Below, piece by piece: positions 34,956-45,342 of a stretch of 64,000 nt of DNA. The stretch is from positions 62,001-126,000 of the forward strand of contig NZ_FOYD01000003.1 of assembly GCF_900115905.1 (NCBI RefSeq). Direction: 5' to 3'. This DNA is from Halopseudomonas formosensis. GTDB lineage: Bacteria > Pseudomonadota > Gammaproteobacteria > Pseudomonadales > Pseudomonadaceae. The first letter of the stretch is position 1. Each line of letters begins with the position of its first letter. The notes under the pieces were generated by a model, which was not told the DNA's origin, did no database searches, and saw nothing but the letters and a program-made list of their open reading frames with translations. A program made the translations under genes and the position numbers.

Positions 34956-36194
34956 TTACTCGGTAACCTGCTCCGAGGGCGCATCCAGCTCGAAGGCCGA
35001 ATGCAGACTGCGGACTGCCAGCTCCAGGTACTTCTCATCGATCACCACGGAGATTTTGATCTCCGAGGTAGAGATCATCAGGATGTTGATGCCATGCTTG
35101 GCCAGCGCCTCGAACATCTTGCTCGCCACACCGGCATGGGAGCGCATCCCGACCCCGACAATGGAGACCTTGGCAATGCCGCTGTCGCCTGCGACCTCGC
35201 GAGCACCGATCTCCGCCGCTACCCTGTGCAGTATCTCTTCGGTACGACGCTGGTCACTGCGGTTGACGGTGAAGGTGAAATCGGTGGTGTGATCCTGTGC
35301 CACGTTCTGCACGATCATGTCGATCTCGATGTTCGCCGCACTGACCGGCCCCAGAATCTTGTATGCCACGCCGGGAGTGTCCGGCACACCACGAATGGTC
35401 AGTTTGGCTTCATCACGGTTGAATGCAATGCCGGAGATGACGGGCTGTTCCATTGAAAGCTCTTCCTCAAGGGTAATCAGGGTCCCGGGACCCTCTTTGA
35501 AACTGTGCAGCACACGCAGTGGCACGTTGTATTTGCCGGCGAACTCCACCGCCCGGATCTGCAATACCTTGGAGCCGAGACTGGCCATCTCGAGCATTTC
35601 CTCGAAGGTGATCTTGTCCAGCCGGCGGGCGCTGTCTACCACCCGGGGGTCGGTGGTGTAGACGCCATCCACATCAGTATAGATCTGACATTCATCTGCT
35701 TTCAGCGCAGCGGCCAGCGCCACCGCGGTAGTATCGGAGCCGCCCCGGCCCAGAGTGGTGATATTGCCGTTGTCATCCATACCCTGGAAACCGGCGACAA
35801 TGGCTACCTTGCCGCTGTCCAGCGCATCGCGCAGCTTGCCATCATCAATATGCTGGATACGCGCCTTGCCGAAGGCGTTGTCGGTACCGATGCGCACCTG
35901 GGGTCCGGTAAAGGACACGGCCGGCACCCCAATGGCCTTCAGCGCCATGGCCAGCAGACCTATGGTCACCTGCTCACCGGTAGACAGGATCACATCGAGC
36001 TCCCGGGGATCCGGATCCTCGCTGATATCCCTGGCCAGCGCGATCAGCCGGTTGGTTTCGCCACTCATGGCGGAGACCACGACCACCAGCCCGTGCCCTT
36101 CGGCTCTGAACTTCCTGATTTTCTCGGCTACCTGGGTAATGCGTTCCACACTGCCCACCGAGGTACCACCAAACTTCTGGACAATAAGTGCCAT
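34956..36194 (-). CDS. lysC: Aspartate kinase
   Basis: A 412-residue aspartokinase, the first enzyme of the aspartate pathway to lysine, threonine and methionine. The N-terminus MALIVQKFGGTSVG is the kinase nucleotide motif, with GRGGSDTTAVALAAAL in the middle; two ACT domains in the C-terminal third give feedback control. The ATG at 36194 is preferred over a TTG four codons upstream and gives the same length as P. aeruginosa LysC. Internal translation of a beta form is possible but not shown. Confidence 0.96.
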   Translation of the reverse strand: MALIVQKFGGTSVGSVERITQVAEKIRKFRAEGHGLVVVVSAMSGETNRLIALARDISEDPDPRELDVILSTGEQVTIGLLAMALKAIGVPAVSFTGPQVRIGTDNAFGKARIQHIDDGKLRDALDSGKVAIVAGFQGMDDNGNITTLGRGGSDTTAVALAAALKADECQIYTDVDGVYTTDPRVVDSARRLDKITFEEMLEMASLGSKVLQIRAVEFAGKYNVPLRVLHSFKEGPGTLITLEEELSMEQPVISGIAFNRDEAKLTIRGVPDTPGVAYKILGPVSAANIEIDMIVQNVAQDHTTDFTFTVNRSDQRRTEEILHRVAAEIGAREVAGDSGIAKVSIVGVGMRSHAGVASKMFEALAKHGINILMISTSEIKISVVIDEKYLELAVRSLHSAFELDAPSEQVTE

Positions 36195-36270
36195 TTGTTG
36201 CACCAACCCCCATGCCGTAATCGGTTGCCCGATTTGTTGCGTCCGCCCTCAGGGCCGACCCCTCAAATTC

Positions 36271-38892
36271 CTACTGCTGTGCCACCCACTCGGCCGCGCT
36301 GTTCAGCGCTGCGTCCAAGGCGGCAACGTCGGTGCCACCACCCTGCGCCCTGTCCGGGCGACCGCCGCCCTTGCCGCCGACGGCCTGGGCAGTCTGGCGA
36401 ATCAGATCGCCGGCCTTGACCCGACCGGTCAGGTCACCGGTGACACCGGCTACCAGCACCACCTTGCCATCCAGCTCGCCACCGAGCAGGATGACCGCCG
36501 AACCCAACTTGTTCTTCAGCTGATCGATCAGTGCCAGCAGACCCTTGCCGTCGACACCGTCGACGCGCTTGATCAGCACCCGCATGCCGTTGATCTCGCG
36601 GGCTTCGCCGGCCATGTCGCTGCCGGCGGCGCTGGCGGCCCTGGCCTTGAGCTGCTGCACTTCCTTCTCCAGCTGCTGGGTACGCTCCAGCGCCGCCGAC
36701 AGCTTGCCGAGCAGGTTCTCCCGGTTGCCACGCAGCAGTTGCGCGGCCTGACGCAGCTGATCCTCGGCCTCATTCACCCAGGCCATGGCTGCCGCACCGG
36801 TGACCGCCTCGATCCGGCGCACCCCGGAAGCAATACCGCCTTCGCTGATGATCTTGAACAGACCGATGTCCCCGGTGCGGCTGACGTGGGTGCCACCGCA
36901 GAGCTCGACGGAGAAGCCGCCTCCCATGGTCAGCACGCGCACCTGGTCACCATATTTCTCACCGAACAGGGCCATGGCGCCCTTGGCCTTGGCGGTCTCG
37001 ATATCGGTCACCTCGATCTCCACCGCCGAGTTGGCGCGGATCTGTTCGTTGACCAGCTGCTCCAGCTCGCGCAGCTGCTCGGGACGGATGGCCTCGAAAT
37101 GACTGAAGTCGAAGCGCAGGCGCTGGCTGTCAACCAGCGAGCCCTTCTGCTGAACGTGTTCGCCGAGTATCTGGCGCAGGGCAGCGTGCAGCAGGTGGGT
37201 CGCCGAGTGGTTGGCCTTGGTTGCATCGCGGATGCTGTCATCCACCACCGCCTTGACGCTGGTACCTACCGCCAGACTGCCGCTGGTTACCACACCATGG
37301 TGCAGGTGGGCGCCGCCGGCCTTGGTGGTGTCGCGTACATCGAAGCGCACCCCGGCGCTGCTCAGATAGCCGCTGTCGCCGACCTGCCCGCCGGATTCGG
37401 CGTAGAAGGGGGTCTGGTCCAGTACCACCACACCCTTTTCGCCCTCAGCCAGACTGTCTACCGCCTGACCATCGCGGAACAGCGCGACGATCTGCGCGGC
37501 GCCGCTGGTGCTGGTGTAACCCTCGAACCGGGTGTCGGCATCGACCTTGACCAGCTGGTTGTAATCCAGCCCGAACTGACTCGCAGCCCGGGCACGCTCG
37601 CGCTGGGCCTCCATGGCGACTTCGAACCCGGCTTCGTCGATGGTCAGCCCGCGCTCGCGGGCGATGTCGCCGGTCAGGTCCATCGGGAAGCCGTAGGTGT
37701 CGTACAGCTTGAAGACGATGTCCCCAGGAATCTCGCTGCCCTTGAGCTCGGCCAGATCCTGCTCGAGGATGCGCAGGCCCTGCTCCAGGGTACGGGCGAA
37801 CTGCTCTTCCTCGGTCTTGAGCACCCGCTCGATGTGGGCCTGCTGCGCCTGAAGCTCGGGGAAGGCCTCGCCCATCTCCGCGACCAGCGTCGGCACTATG
37901 CGGTGGAAGAAGGTCTCGGTCGCACCAAGCTTGTTACCGTGACGGCAGGCGCGGCGGATGATGCGGCGCAGCACGTAGCCACGGCCTTCGTTCGATGGCA
38001 GCACGCCGTCGGCAATCAGGAAGCTGCAGGAGCGGATATGATCGGCCACCACCTTCAGCGAGGCTTGGTTCTCCTGAGCGCAGCCGATGGCCTCGGCGGC
38101 GCCCTTGAGCAGATTCTGGAACAGGTCGATCTCGTAGTTAGAGTTCACATGCTGCATCACCGCGCTGATGCGCTCCAGGCCCATGCCGGTATCCACGCTC
38201 GGGGCAGGCAGGGGATGCAACACACCATCGGCGGTGCGGTTGAACTGCATGAAGACGTTGTTCCAGATCTCGATATAGCGATCGCCATCCTCTTCCGGGC
38301 TGCCCGGAGGGCCGCCCCAGATATGTTCGCCGTGATCATAGAAGATCTCGGTGCAGGGACCACAGGGACCGGTATCACCCATGGCCCAGAAGTTGTCCGA
38401 GGCGTAGGGCGCACCCTTGTTGTCACCGATGCGCACCATGCGCTCGGCGGGTACACCGATCTCCTTCGTCCAGATGTCATAGGCCTCGTCATCACTGGCA
38501 TAGACGGTGACCCAGAGCTTCTCGGCAGGCAGATTCAGCCATTTGTCCGAGGTCAGAAACTCCCAGGCATAGTGAATGGCATCACGCTTGAAGTAATCGC
38601 CGAAGCTGAAGTTGCCCAGCATCTCGAAGAAGGTATGGTGCCGTGCGGTGTAGCCCACATTCTCCAGGTCATTGTGCTTGCCGCCGGCACGCACGCACTT
38701 CTGGCTGCTGACCGCCCGGGTATAGGCGCGTTTTTCCAGTCCAAGGAAGCAGTCCTTGAACTGGTTCATGCCCGCATTGGTGAACAGCAGGGTCGGGTCA
38801 TCGGCCGGCACCAGCGAACTGGAGGCGACTCGGGTATGGCCCTTCTCTTCAAAGAAGCGAAGGAAAGCTTCACGGATCTCAGCGCTTTTCAT
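36271..38892 (-). CDS. alaS: Alanyl-tRNA synthetase
   Basis: An 873-residue class II synthetase starting [20 protein letters not shown]. It contains motif-2 region [26 protein letters not shown], and the editing-domain zinc motifs [11 protein letters not shown] and ELCGGTHV, then a C-terminal oligomerisation domain. The frame extends to 38937, but the ATG at 38892 is the family start. It lies between aruG and lysC, as in P. aeruginosa except that three aru genes are missing. Confidence 0.97.
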   Translation of the reverse strand: MKSAEIREAFLRFFEEKGHTRVASSSLVPADDPTLLFTNAGMNQFKDCFLGLEKRAYTRAVSSQKCVRAGGKHNDLENVGYTARHHTFFEMLGNFSFGDYFKRDAIHYAWEFLTSDKWLNLPAEKLWVTVYASDDEAYDIWTKEIGVPAERMVRIGDNKGAPYASDNFWAMGDTGPCGPCTEIFYDHGEHIWGGPPGSPEEDGDRYIEIWNNVFMQFNRTADGVLHPLPAPSVDTGMGLERISAVMQHVNSNYEIDLFQNLLKGAAEAIGCAQENQASLKVVADHIRSCSFLIADGVLPSNEGRGYVLRRIIRRACRHGNKLGATETFFHRIVPTLVAEMGEAFPELQAQQAHIERVLKTEEEQFARTLEQGLRILEQDLAELKGSEIPGDIVFKLYDTYGFPMDLTGDIARERGLTIDEAGFEVAMEAQRERARAASQFGLDYNQLVKVDADTRFEGYTSTSGAAQIVALFRDGQAVDSLAEGEKGVVVLDQTPFYAESGGQVGDSGYLSSAGVRFDVRDTTKAGGAHLHHGVVTSGSLAVGTSVKAVVDDSIRDATKANHSATHLLHAALRQILGEHVQQKGSLVDSQRLRFDFSHFEAIRPEQLRELEQLVNEQIRANSAVEIEVTDIETAKAKGAMALFGEKYGDQVRVLTMGGGFSVELCGGTHVSRTGDIGLFKIISEGGIASGVRRIEAVTGAAAMAWVNEAEDQLRQAAQLLRGNRENLLGKLSAALERTQQLEKEVQQLKARAASAAGSDMAGEAREINGMRVLIKRVDGVDGKGLLALIDQLKNKLGSAVILLGGELDGKVVLVAGVTGDLTGRVKAGDLIRQTAQAVGGKGGGRPDRAQGGGTDVAALDAALNSAAEWVAQQ

Positions 38893-39026
38893 AGGTCCCT
38901 TACCACGGATCAGGTCAGCCGGGCTCACGCCGGGCAAAGTGAGTCATTATATAGGCATAGCCGCAGGGCATGCATTACCTGCGGGATCAGATAGTTCTAT
39001 CGTGGCGATTGAGTCTGCCGATCAAC

Positions 39027-40079
39027 TCAACCGGCCACCGGTCCGGCATAGGGGTCCACGTCGGCGACCCCACCCAGCAGTGGGACGGCCCGCACCGGCG
39101 TACCGGCCCGCAGGCGCAGACGTTCAGCCGTCTCGGCGGCAACCACCAGGGTTCCGGCAGCAAGGCGCCCCGGTGCGGCGGTGATGCGGCAATCGGCCCG
39201 CCCACGGTTGTGGATCAGATAGGTCTGCGCCTCGTCTCCGGGCGTGCCTATGGCCAGCAGCAGCGTCTGGCTGTCGCGGATGCTGCGGATGTGATTGAAG
39301 GGCGCCTCTATGGTGACGCCGCCGTCGAAGATATCGATGTACCCCTGATCCTGCAGCCCCTCCTCCAGCAGCATCACCAGCGCCGGCTCGGAATCCGGAT
39401 GCACCCGGCCCATGGCCGCGCGCGCCGCCTCACTGAGAAAACACGCATACAGCGGAAACTTCGGCATCATCTCGGCGATGAAGGACTTGCTGCCGGTGCC
39501 TGTCAGGTAATCCGCCCGGGCAAAGTCCATGCGGAAGAAGTGCCGGCCCAGACTGTCCCAGAACGGAGAACGACCCTCGGCATCGGACAGGCCACGCATC
39601 TCGGCTATGACCCTGGGGGCAAAGTCGGCAGCGAACTCGGCCATATGGATGAAGCGCGCCCGCGACAGCAGCCGGCCATTGAGACTGTGCCGATACGGCG
39701 GACTCAGAAACAGCGAGCACAGGGCAGAGGCACCGGTCAGATCATTGGTCAGAAACAGCGTCGGTTGCTGGCGGTACACGTTGAGTTCACGGCTGGCGGT
39801 GACCGTCAGCCCGCGACGATAACTGTACCAGGGCTCACGCAAACCCGCCGCCGCCAGCACACCGCTGGTACCGATCACCTGGCCCGAGGCATCCTCCAGC
39901 ACGAACAGGTAGTCCGCGTCGGCCATCGGCAGGGTACCGGCAAAGCTCGCCTCCACCGTCTGCAGTCGTCGTTCCAGACGCTCCTCACTGGCGGGCAGAC
40001 TGGTCAGACCCGACCCGGCCTCCAGAGCCAGCTGCAGCAGCGCCGGCAGATCCGCAACAGTTGCCGCCCGTACCAGCAT
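39027..40079 (-). CDS. aruG: Arginine N-succinyltransferase, beta subunit (AruG)
   Basis: A 350-residue AstA-family enzyme. It starts MLVRAATVADLPALLQLALE and contains the family signatures GRSPFWDSLGRHFF and FDGGVTIEAP. It succinylates arginine (or ornithine) at the alpha-amino group with succinyl-CoA, the first step of the AST pathway. It begins two bases after aruF ends; pseudomonads use two related subunits, alpha (AruF) and beta (AruG). The next genes expected, aruD, aruB and aruE, are absent; alaS follows directly. Confidence 0.93.
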   Translation of the reverse strand: MLVRAATVADLPALLQLALEAGSGLTSLPASEERLERRLQTVEASFAGTLPMADADYLFVLEDASGQVIGTSGVLAAAGLREPWYSYRRGLTVTASRELNVYRQQPTLFLTNDLTGASALCSLFLSPPYRHSLNGRLLSRARFIHMAEFAADFAPRVIAEMRGLSDAEGRSPFWDSLGRHFFRMDFARADYLTGTGSKSFIAEMMPKFPLYACFLSEAARAAMGRVHPDSEPALVMLLEEGLQDQGYIDIFDGGVTIEAPFNHIRSIRDSQTLLLAIGTPGDEAQTYLIHNRGRADCRITAAPGRLAAGTLVVAAETAERLRLRAGTPVRAVPLLGGVADVDPYAGPVAG

Positions 40080-40081
40080 GC

Positions 40082-41101
40082 TCAGGCCCCTCCGATCAGT
40101 CTGAGACTGTCACCCTCGGTGACATTCAGCAGTTGCGCCAGCTGCGCATCCAGAATTACCGGCTCACCGGGGTTCCAGGCCAGCGGGATGAGACAGGCAC
40201 GAAAGTCCCTGACCTTCTCGTTGGCCACCAGCCAGCTGCCGGTCGGCTCCAGGGACTGGCCGATCCGGACACTGGCCACCTGGCTGGCGCGTACCGTGTG
40301 AAGCTCGGCCGTGCGCGCCTGTACCACGGGGCCACCGTCGAAGATATCGATGTAGTTGTCGCTTTCGAAGCCTTCATCCATGAGGATGTCATAGACCATC
40401 TGCGAGGCAGGCCGCACCTGACCGATCACTTCCTGGGCCGAATCCGGCAGCATGGGCACGTACAGGGGGTAGCCCGGCAGCAGTTCGGCCAGCACGCTGC
40501 GACCCAGGCTGCTGCCCAGGCGCTCCGCCTCGGCGTAGTCCACATCGAAGAAATGCCGACATACGCCATCCCAGAACGGCGAGTTGCCTTGCTCGTCGCT
40601 GATGCCCGAGATCTCCACCGCTATCGAGTCGGCAAAGCGCTGGGGATGGGAGGCGGCGAACAGCAGCCGGCCACAGGCGTTGAGCTTGAGCGAGTCGTGG
40701 CTGCGCCAACGCGGATCCATGTAGAAGCCGGTCAGCAGGCTGTGGCCTGTCAGGTCATGACACAGCGACAGTACATGGATGCGGTTGTGCAGGCCCAGCT
40801 CGCGGGAGGCGTGAACGAACATCTCGTTGCGGAAGGTGTAGAACGGCTGGCTGAAGCCGGCAGCGGAGATGATGCTGCTGCAGCCGACCAGGGTGCCGCT
40901 GTCCACATCCTCGAGCACGAAGAAATAACGCTCGTCGCCGGTGAAGACCACATCCTCATCCATCGCCGCTTCGGTACCCTCGATGATCACCGACAGGCGC
41001 TCGCGGTCGGCCGGCAGGGAGGTGATCCCTACCGGGCTGGCGATGGCCAGCCGCTCGATTTCGGGTAGATCCGCCAGGGTACACAGGCGTTGGATGAGCA
41101 T
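40082..41101 (-). CDS. aruF: Arginine/ornithine N-succinyltransferase, alpha subunit (AruF)
   Basis: A 339-residue AstA-family protein related to AruG, with MLIQRLCTLADLPEIERLAI, GNSPFWDGVCRHFFDVDY and FDGGPVVQART motifs. It acts with AruG in the first step of arginine succinyltransferase degradation. It lies 12 bases after aruC and overlaps no gene. Confidence 0.93.
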   Translation of the reverse strand: MLIQRLCTLADLPEIERLAIASPVGITSLPADRERLSVIIEGTEAAMDEDVVFTGDERYFFVLEDVDSGTLVGCSSIISAAGFSQPFYTFRNEMFVHASRELGLHNRIHVLSLCHDLTGHSLLTGFYMDPRWRSHDSLKLNACGRLLFAASHPQRFADSIAVEISGISDEQGNSPFWDGVCRHFFDVDYAEAERLGSSLGRSVLAELLPGYPLYVPMLPDSAQEVIGQVRPASQMVYDILMDEGFESDNYIDIFDGGPVVQARTAELHTVRASQVASVRIGQSLEPTGSWLVANEKVRDFRACLIPLAWNPGEPVILDAQLAQLLNVTEGDSLRLIGGA

Positions 41102-41113
41102 GGTCTCCTCCGG

Positions 41114-42328
41114 TTACTGCGCCAGTTTCAGCAGCGCTGTACGCAGCCGTCCCAGCGCTTCACGAATATCCGCCTCGGGAATGATCAGACTCGGTGCCAG
41201 ACGCATAACGTCGGCGCCGGCCTGCAGCACCAGTACCCCTTCCTGCTGGGCCAGTTTCATCAGCTGCCCGGCCTGGCCCTGATAGCGCTCGGCCAATACC
41301 GCACCGATGAGCAGGCCCTGTCCACGGACCGCCGAGAACACTCCCAGCTCATCATTCAGGGTCCGCAGGCCGCGCGTCAGCAGGTTGTGGCGTTCGGTCA
41401 CCCCTTCCAGCACCTGGGGGGTGTTGATGAGGTCCAGTACCCTTTCAGCCACGGCACAGCCCAGCGGGTTGCCGCCGTAGGTGCTGCCATGGGTGCCGAC
41501 GCTCAGGGCCGGGGCCACCCGGTCGGTGGTGAGCATGGCGGCAATCGGGAAACCGCCGCCGATACCCTTGGCGCTGGTCAGGATGTCCGGGGTCACGCCG
41601 CTGTGCATGTAGGCGTAGAGTTTGCCGGTACGACCCATGCCGCTCTGCACCTCATCGAAGATCAGCAGTGCATTGTGCTTGTCACAGAGCGCCCGCACCG
41701 CCTGAAGGTATTCGGTACTGGCCGGGATCACCCCGCCCTCGCCCTGTACCGGCTCCAGCACCACGGCACAGGTGCGCTCGGAGATCTGCGCTTCCAGGGC
41801 AGCAATGTCATTGTAAGGCACGTGGCTGATTCCACCGATGGCCGGACCGAAGCCCTGGGAGTACTTGGGCTGGCCACCCACGCTGACGGTGAACAGGGTC
41901 CGACCATGGAAGCTGTTGCTGCAGGCGATGATCTCGTGCTTGTCCGGACCGACATTGTCGTTCGCCCAGCGCCGGGCCAGCTTGAAGGCCGCTTCGTTGG
42001 CTTCGGCGCCGGAGTTGACGAACAGCACCCGGTCTGCGAAGGTCGCCGCCACCAGCTTGGCCGCCAGGCGCAACGCCGGCTCGTTGGTCATGATGTTGGA
42101 TACATGCCAGAGCTTCTGCGCCTGACGGGTGAGTACCTCGACCAGTTCCGGGTGGGCGTGACCCAGCGAGTTGACCGCGATGCCGCCGGCCAGGTCGATG
42201 TATTCGCGACCCTCCTGGTCCCACAGGCGCGATCCCTGCCCTCGCACCGGCACCATATCGACGGGGGCGTAATTGGGCATCATGTACCGATCGAAGTCGG
42301 CGCGGCTGACCTGCATGGACTGCGACAT
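41114..42328 (-). CDS. aruC: Acetylornithine/succinylornithine aminotransferase (AruC)
   Basis: A 404-residue class III PLP-dependent aminotransferase with [15 protein letters not shown] (residues 105-119), the cofactor Asp in [12 protein letters not shown] (224-235) and the Schiff-base lysine K254 in TSAKGIGGG. AruC converts N2-succinylornithine to the semialdehyde in the AST pathway and can serve as ArgD in arginine synthesis. It heads aruC-aruF-aruG, 62 bases after argR. Confidence 0.94.
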   Translation of the reverse strand: MSQSMQVSRADFDRYMMPNYAPVDMVPVRGQGSRLWDQEGREYIDLAGGIAVNSLGHAHPELVEVLTRQAQKLWHVSNIMTNEPALRLAAKLVAATFADRVLFVNSGAEANEAAFKLARRWANDNVGPDKHEIIACSNSFHGRTLFTVSVGGQPKYSQGFGPAIGGISHVPYNDIAALEAQISERTCAVVLEPVQGEGGVIPASTEYLQAVRALCDKHNALLIFDEVQSGMGRTGKLYAYMHSGVTPDILTSAKGIGGGFPIAAMLTTDRVAPALSVGTHGSTYGGNPLGCAVAERVLDLINTPQVLEGVTERHNLLTRGLRTLNDELGVFSAVRGQGLLIGAVLAERYQGQAGQLMKLAQQEGVLVLQAGADVMRLAPSLIIPEADIREALGRLRTALLKLAQ

Positions 42329-42390
42329 CTACTCAACTCTCCTGTGATCGCCTGAGGCGCATACGAATCGGCATGCCGTGCATGCCGTGC

Positions 42391-43371
42391 TTACAAACTG
42401 ACCCGTCCGTCCTGTGCCTGCTGGGCACGGTACTGGTTCCGGTCCTCCCGGGGAGTGACACCGAAACAGTTGCGGTAGGCACTGGAAAAATGCGGGCCAG
42501 AGGAAAAACCGCAGGACAGACCTATCTGGATTATGGATTTGCTGGTCTGCTGCAGCATCTGCCGCGCCCGATTCAGGCGCAGCTCAAGATAATACTGCGA
42601 TGGAACGCTGTTGAGATACTGCTTGAATATGCGTTCCAGCTGCCGCCGGGAGACACACACGTGCCGCGCGATCTCGTCGGTGGTCAAGGGCTCCTCGATA
42701 TTGGACTCCATGAGGATCACGGCCTGGGTCAGCTTCGGATGAGTACTGCCCAGACGGTTGCGCAGCGGCACCCGCTGCTGTTCACTTCCCAGGCGAATGC
42801 GTTCGATGTTCAGGTCCTCGGCCACCAGCGCTGCCAGATCGGCTCCGTGGTGCTCGGTCACCAGGGTCAGGAACAGATCGGTGATGGCGTAACCGCTGCC
42901 ACTCATCCGTCCCTCGTCACGCTCGAACAGCCGGGTGCCCGCCTGCACCGTCGGGAAGCGCTCGCGAAACTCCTCCAGCATCCGCCAGTGCACCGCGCAG
43001 CGACGCCCATCCAGCAGACCGGCCATGGCCAGCGGGAACACCCCCTCCTCCAGCCCGCCGAGCGTCACGCCCTCCCGGGCCAGACTGCGCAGCTGCTGCG
43101 CCAGCGCCGGTGGAATGGATGTCGGCAACTGCGCCACATCGGCCACCAGCCACAGCTGGTCCAGATCCTCAGGCACCTGATCCCAGCGCCGCGCCGGCAG
43201 CTGCCAGCCTTCGGATGACACCAGGGACTCATCGTCCAGGGTATAGCAGTCGACCCGATACAGCTGCGTCTCGGCCATGCGATTGGCCGAGCGCAGTACC
43301 GTCAGGGCAGGCATGACTATCGCCGGGTGACAGCCCGGCCACAGCAGAAACGCCGTGCGCCGTACGGTCAT
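42391..43371 (-). CDS. argR: AraC-family arginine-responsive regulator ArgR
   Basis: A 326-residue regulator with an N-terminal DJ-1/PfpI-like domain (about 1-190) and a C-terminal AraC helix-turn-helix pair, including HVCVSRRQLERIFKQYL and GFSSGPHFSSAYRNCFG. This is the pseudomonad ArgR, unrelated to E. coli ArgR, which activates the aot and aru operons with arginine. I start it at the ATG at 43371, not at the open-frame limit of 43452. It lies directly upstream of aruC; the aot transport genes usually before it are not present. Confidence 0.88.
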   Translation of the reverse strand: MTVRRTAFLLWPGCHPAIVMPALTVLRSANRMAETQLYRVDCYTLDDESLVSSEGWQLPARRWDQVPEDLDQLWLVADVAQLPTSIPPALAQQLRSLAREGVTLGGLEEGVFPLAMAGLLDGRRCAVHWRMLEEFRERFPTVQAGTRLFERDEGRMSGSGYAITDLFLTLVTEHHGADLAALVAEDLNIERIRLGSEQQRVPLRNRLGSTHPKLTQAVILMESNIEEPLTTDEIARHVCVSRRQLERIFKQYLNSVPSQYYLELRLNRARQMLQQTSKSIIQIGLSCGFSSGPHFSSAYRNCFGVTPREDRNQYRAQQAQDGRVSL

Positions 43372-43489
43372 CCGCTGGTCCGCCTGTGGCTGAGAAAAGC
43401 GCTCATGGTCACGCCCGAGTCCGTTTTGGAGTCCAAGGGCGCATTGTGCCACAGGCCGGGGCCGGCAGCGAAGAGTGGATCAGGTGGTG

Positions 43490-44248
43490 TCACCGCAACT
43501 CGGAATAGCTGATCTTCCGGTATCCCGGCAGGCAGCGCTGCAACACGGCCTGCAGCGACTGGTCGTCCGGCAGGTAGTCATCACCAAGACGGCCGTCCGG
43601 CAGCCGCCGAGGATGGGCGACGATCTCGACCAGCGCACCGGGGCGCAGGCCGTGAAGCAGGTCGCGGGGGGTGCAGACCTGCCTGACGGTCGCCGTACAA
43701 TGCCGACGCAGGTGGGCATTCAGCAATCCCTTGTAGGCGCGTTTCAGTGGCCCTATGTTGCGTCCCAGATTGCGCGCCAGCCGCACCGGAACCCTGTTTT
43801 GCCCGGCAAAGACAGCCACCACGCTGCCGACCGGCAGGCGGTTGTGCACATGCTGATGGGAGTCGATGTGGCTGGGCACGACACCATGGCGAACGCAGCG
43901 ATCCCATTGCGCCTGCAGCTCGGCCGCCACCAGTTGCCGGGAGGCGGAATCCAGGCGCAGACGCCAGGGCGGGAGATTCAGGTCAAACTGTCCATCGCGG
44001 CAGAACAGCCGGTGCCGGCGCAGCCCGTCGGTCAGCGGCTCGCCGTAGGTGAGATTGAAGTGCAACCCCACCGCTCCATGCAGCCCCCGCTCGGCGATAC
44101 CGGCACAGGCCTCCTCGAATGCGGGCATGTTGGCCATCAGGGTCGCAGAGGAGACGCAACCCAGGGCGAAAGCCTCCCAGATCAGGCCATTGGTCTCACT
44201 GTCCAGACCCAGATCATCGGCATTGACTATTACCCGTGAGTCGGTCAT
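43490..44248 (-). CDS. YdjC/ChbG-family carbohydrate deacetylase
   Basis: A 252-residue protein with the family's metal-site motifs NADDLG (residues 9-14), H63 in GLHFNLT and SHIDSHQHVH (126-135). YdjC/ChbG/HpnK enzymes remove N-acetyl groups from chito-oligosaccharides or lipid-linked amino sugars. It is cytoplasmic and overlaps the GNAT gene upstream by four bases (ATGA). It is the last gene of the exopolysaccharide run, so it may deacetylate the lipid-linked repeat unit. Confidence 0.85.
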   Translation of the reverse strand: MTDSRVIVNADDLGLDSETNGLIWEAFALGCVSSATLMANMPAFEEACAGIAERGLHGAVGLHFNLTYGEPLTDGLRRHRLFCRDGQFDLNLPPWRLRLDSASRQLVAAELQAQWDRCVRHGVVPSHIDSHQHVHNRLPVGSVVAVFAGQNRVPVRLARNLGRNIGPLKRAYKGLLNAHLRRHCTATVRQVCTPRDLLHGLRPGALVEIVAHPRRLPDGRLGDDYLPDDQSLQAVLQRCLPGYRKISYSELR

Positions 44249-45342
44249 GACATCTTCTCCTTCCTGATCCGTGGTTTGACTCGGGCCCAGAGCCGATAGG
44301 CGATGCCCAGAAGGATGCCGCCGGGGCGCCGGGAGCAGAAGCGCCAGTGGTGATTGTCTATCAGCCCATCCATCCGCTCATGCAGCTGGTGATTGGAGTT
44401 GTGCAGACTCACGCGGGATGCATCCACCCATTGCCAGCCCTCCTCCAGCCCCCACATCAGCCATTCATGCAGCAGCAGACGACCGCTGCCCAGCGCCGAG
44501 TACTCGGGGAGATAGGCGATGTTGTAATCGTACAGCCGGCCGCGCTCCAGAAGGCCCAGTCGGTAGCTGATGCAGCGCCCTTCCCGCTCCAGATAGACCA
44601 CCCGCACCCTGCCCTGGGCTGCCAGGGCGGTCAGTGCCGCAGTCATCAATGGCAGCCGCTCGGGGGAGAACAGCCCCACGCCCTCTTCACCTTTCCAGCT
44701 GGCCTGCTCCACCGCGGCGAGCTCGCCCACCAGATCGCGCATCTGCCCGGCATCCGGCGCCAGGCGGCGCAGCTGGGCCGTCGCCTCCCCCGCCCGCCGG
44801 CGCGCCCGGCGCAACTCCGAGCCCAGTACGCCGGTGGGGTCCTTGTGATCCGCCTCGGTGATCCGGTGCTCGGGTACCCGGCAACTCAGCCTGTCCTCCC
44901 GGTAGGAGCACAGATCGCTCCAGACCGCCGCCAGCCGGTCCGCCGATTCGGTGGCCAGCACTTCGTTGAACTCGAGCAGGCTGTGCGGCAGGCGCGAACG
45001 AATCTGCCGCAGGGCTTTCCCGAGCAGAGGGGAGTCAACACCGTCCACCGCCAGCACGATACGGTCGGCCAGGGGATATCCGAGGTGCCGGACTACCCGC
45101 CAGGGCATGCCCAGCAGCCTTTCCCGGCCGATGGTCAGGGGCAGACACAGCACCATGTGTTCCCCCTGCCAGGCCGCGAGTATGCGTAGCTGCCGCCCCG
45201 CGAGCTGGTCGGCGCAGGCCCGCAGCCAGGCCAGCTGATTGAAGGGAGTCACCTCGGGTAACCGCTCCAGCAGCTGCGCATAGGCCGTCTCAGGAAAAAT
45301 CGCCGGGTCAAGACTGTCATACCAGGTGTAGGTTTCAGTCAC
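44245..45342 (-). CDS. FemAB/CelD-type GNAT acyltransferase
   Basis: A 365-residue cytoplasmic protein with two GNAT-like folds. Features such as ELRRARRRAGEATAQLRRL in the middle and LGSGRLLLHEWLMWGLEEG near the C-terminus resemble the BcsL/CelD 'acetyltransferase 6' family found in polysaccharide operons. The role is probably acyl or aminoacyl transfer to a sugar precursor, but the donor is unknown. It overlaps its neighbours on both sides by four bases. Confidence 0.72.
   Translation of the reverse strand: MTETYTWYDSLDPAIFPETAYAQLLERLPEVTPFNQLAWLRACADQLAGRQLRILAAWQGEHMVLCLPLTIGRERLLGMPWRVVRHLGYPLADRIVLAVDGVDSPLLGKALRQIRSRLPHSLLEFNEVLATESADRLAAVWSDLCSYREDRLSCRVPEHRITEADHKDPTGVLGSELRRARRRAGEATAQLRRLAPDAGQMRDLVGELAAVEQASWKGEEGVGLFSPERLPLMTAALTALAAQGRVRVVYLEREGRCISYRLGLLERGRLYDYNIAYLPEYSALGSGRLLLHEWLMWGLEEGWQWVDASRVSLHNSNHQLHERMDGLIDNHHWRFCSRRPGGILLGIAYRLWARVKPRIRKEKMS

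Noticed and set aside
35755-38994. A frame of more than 1,000 codons on the plus strand opposite lysC and alaS
   Set aside because: Its codons follow the complement of alaS codon bias; no domain is recognisable and both real genes on the other strand are certain.
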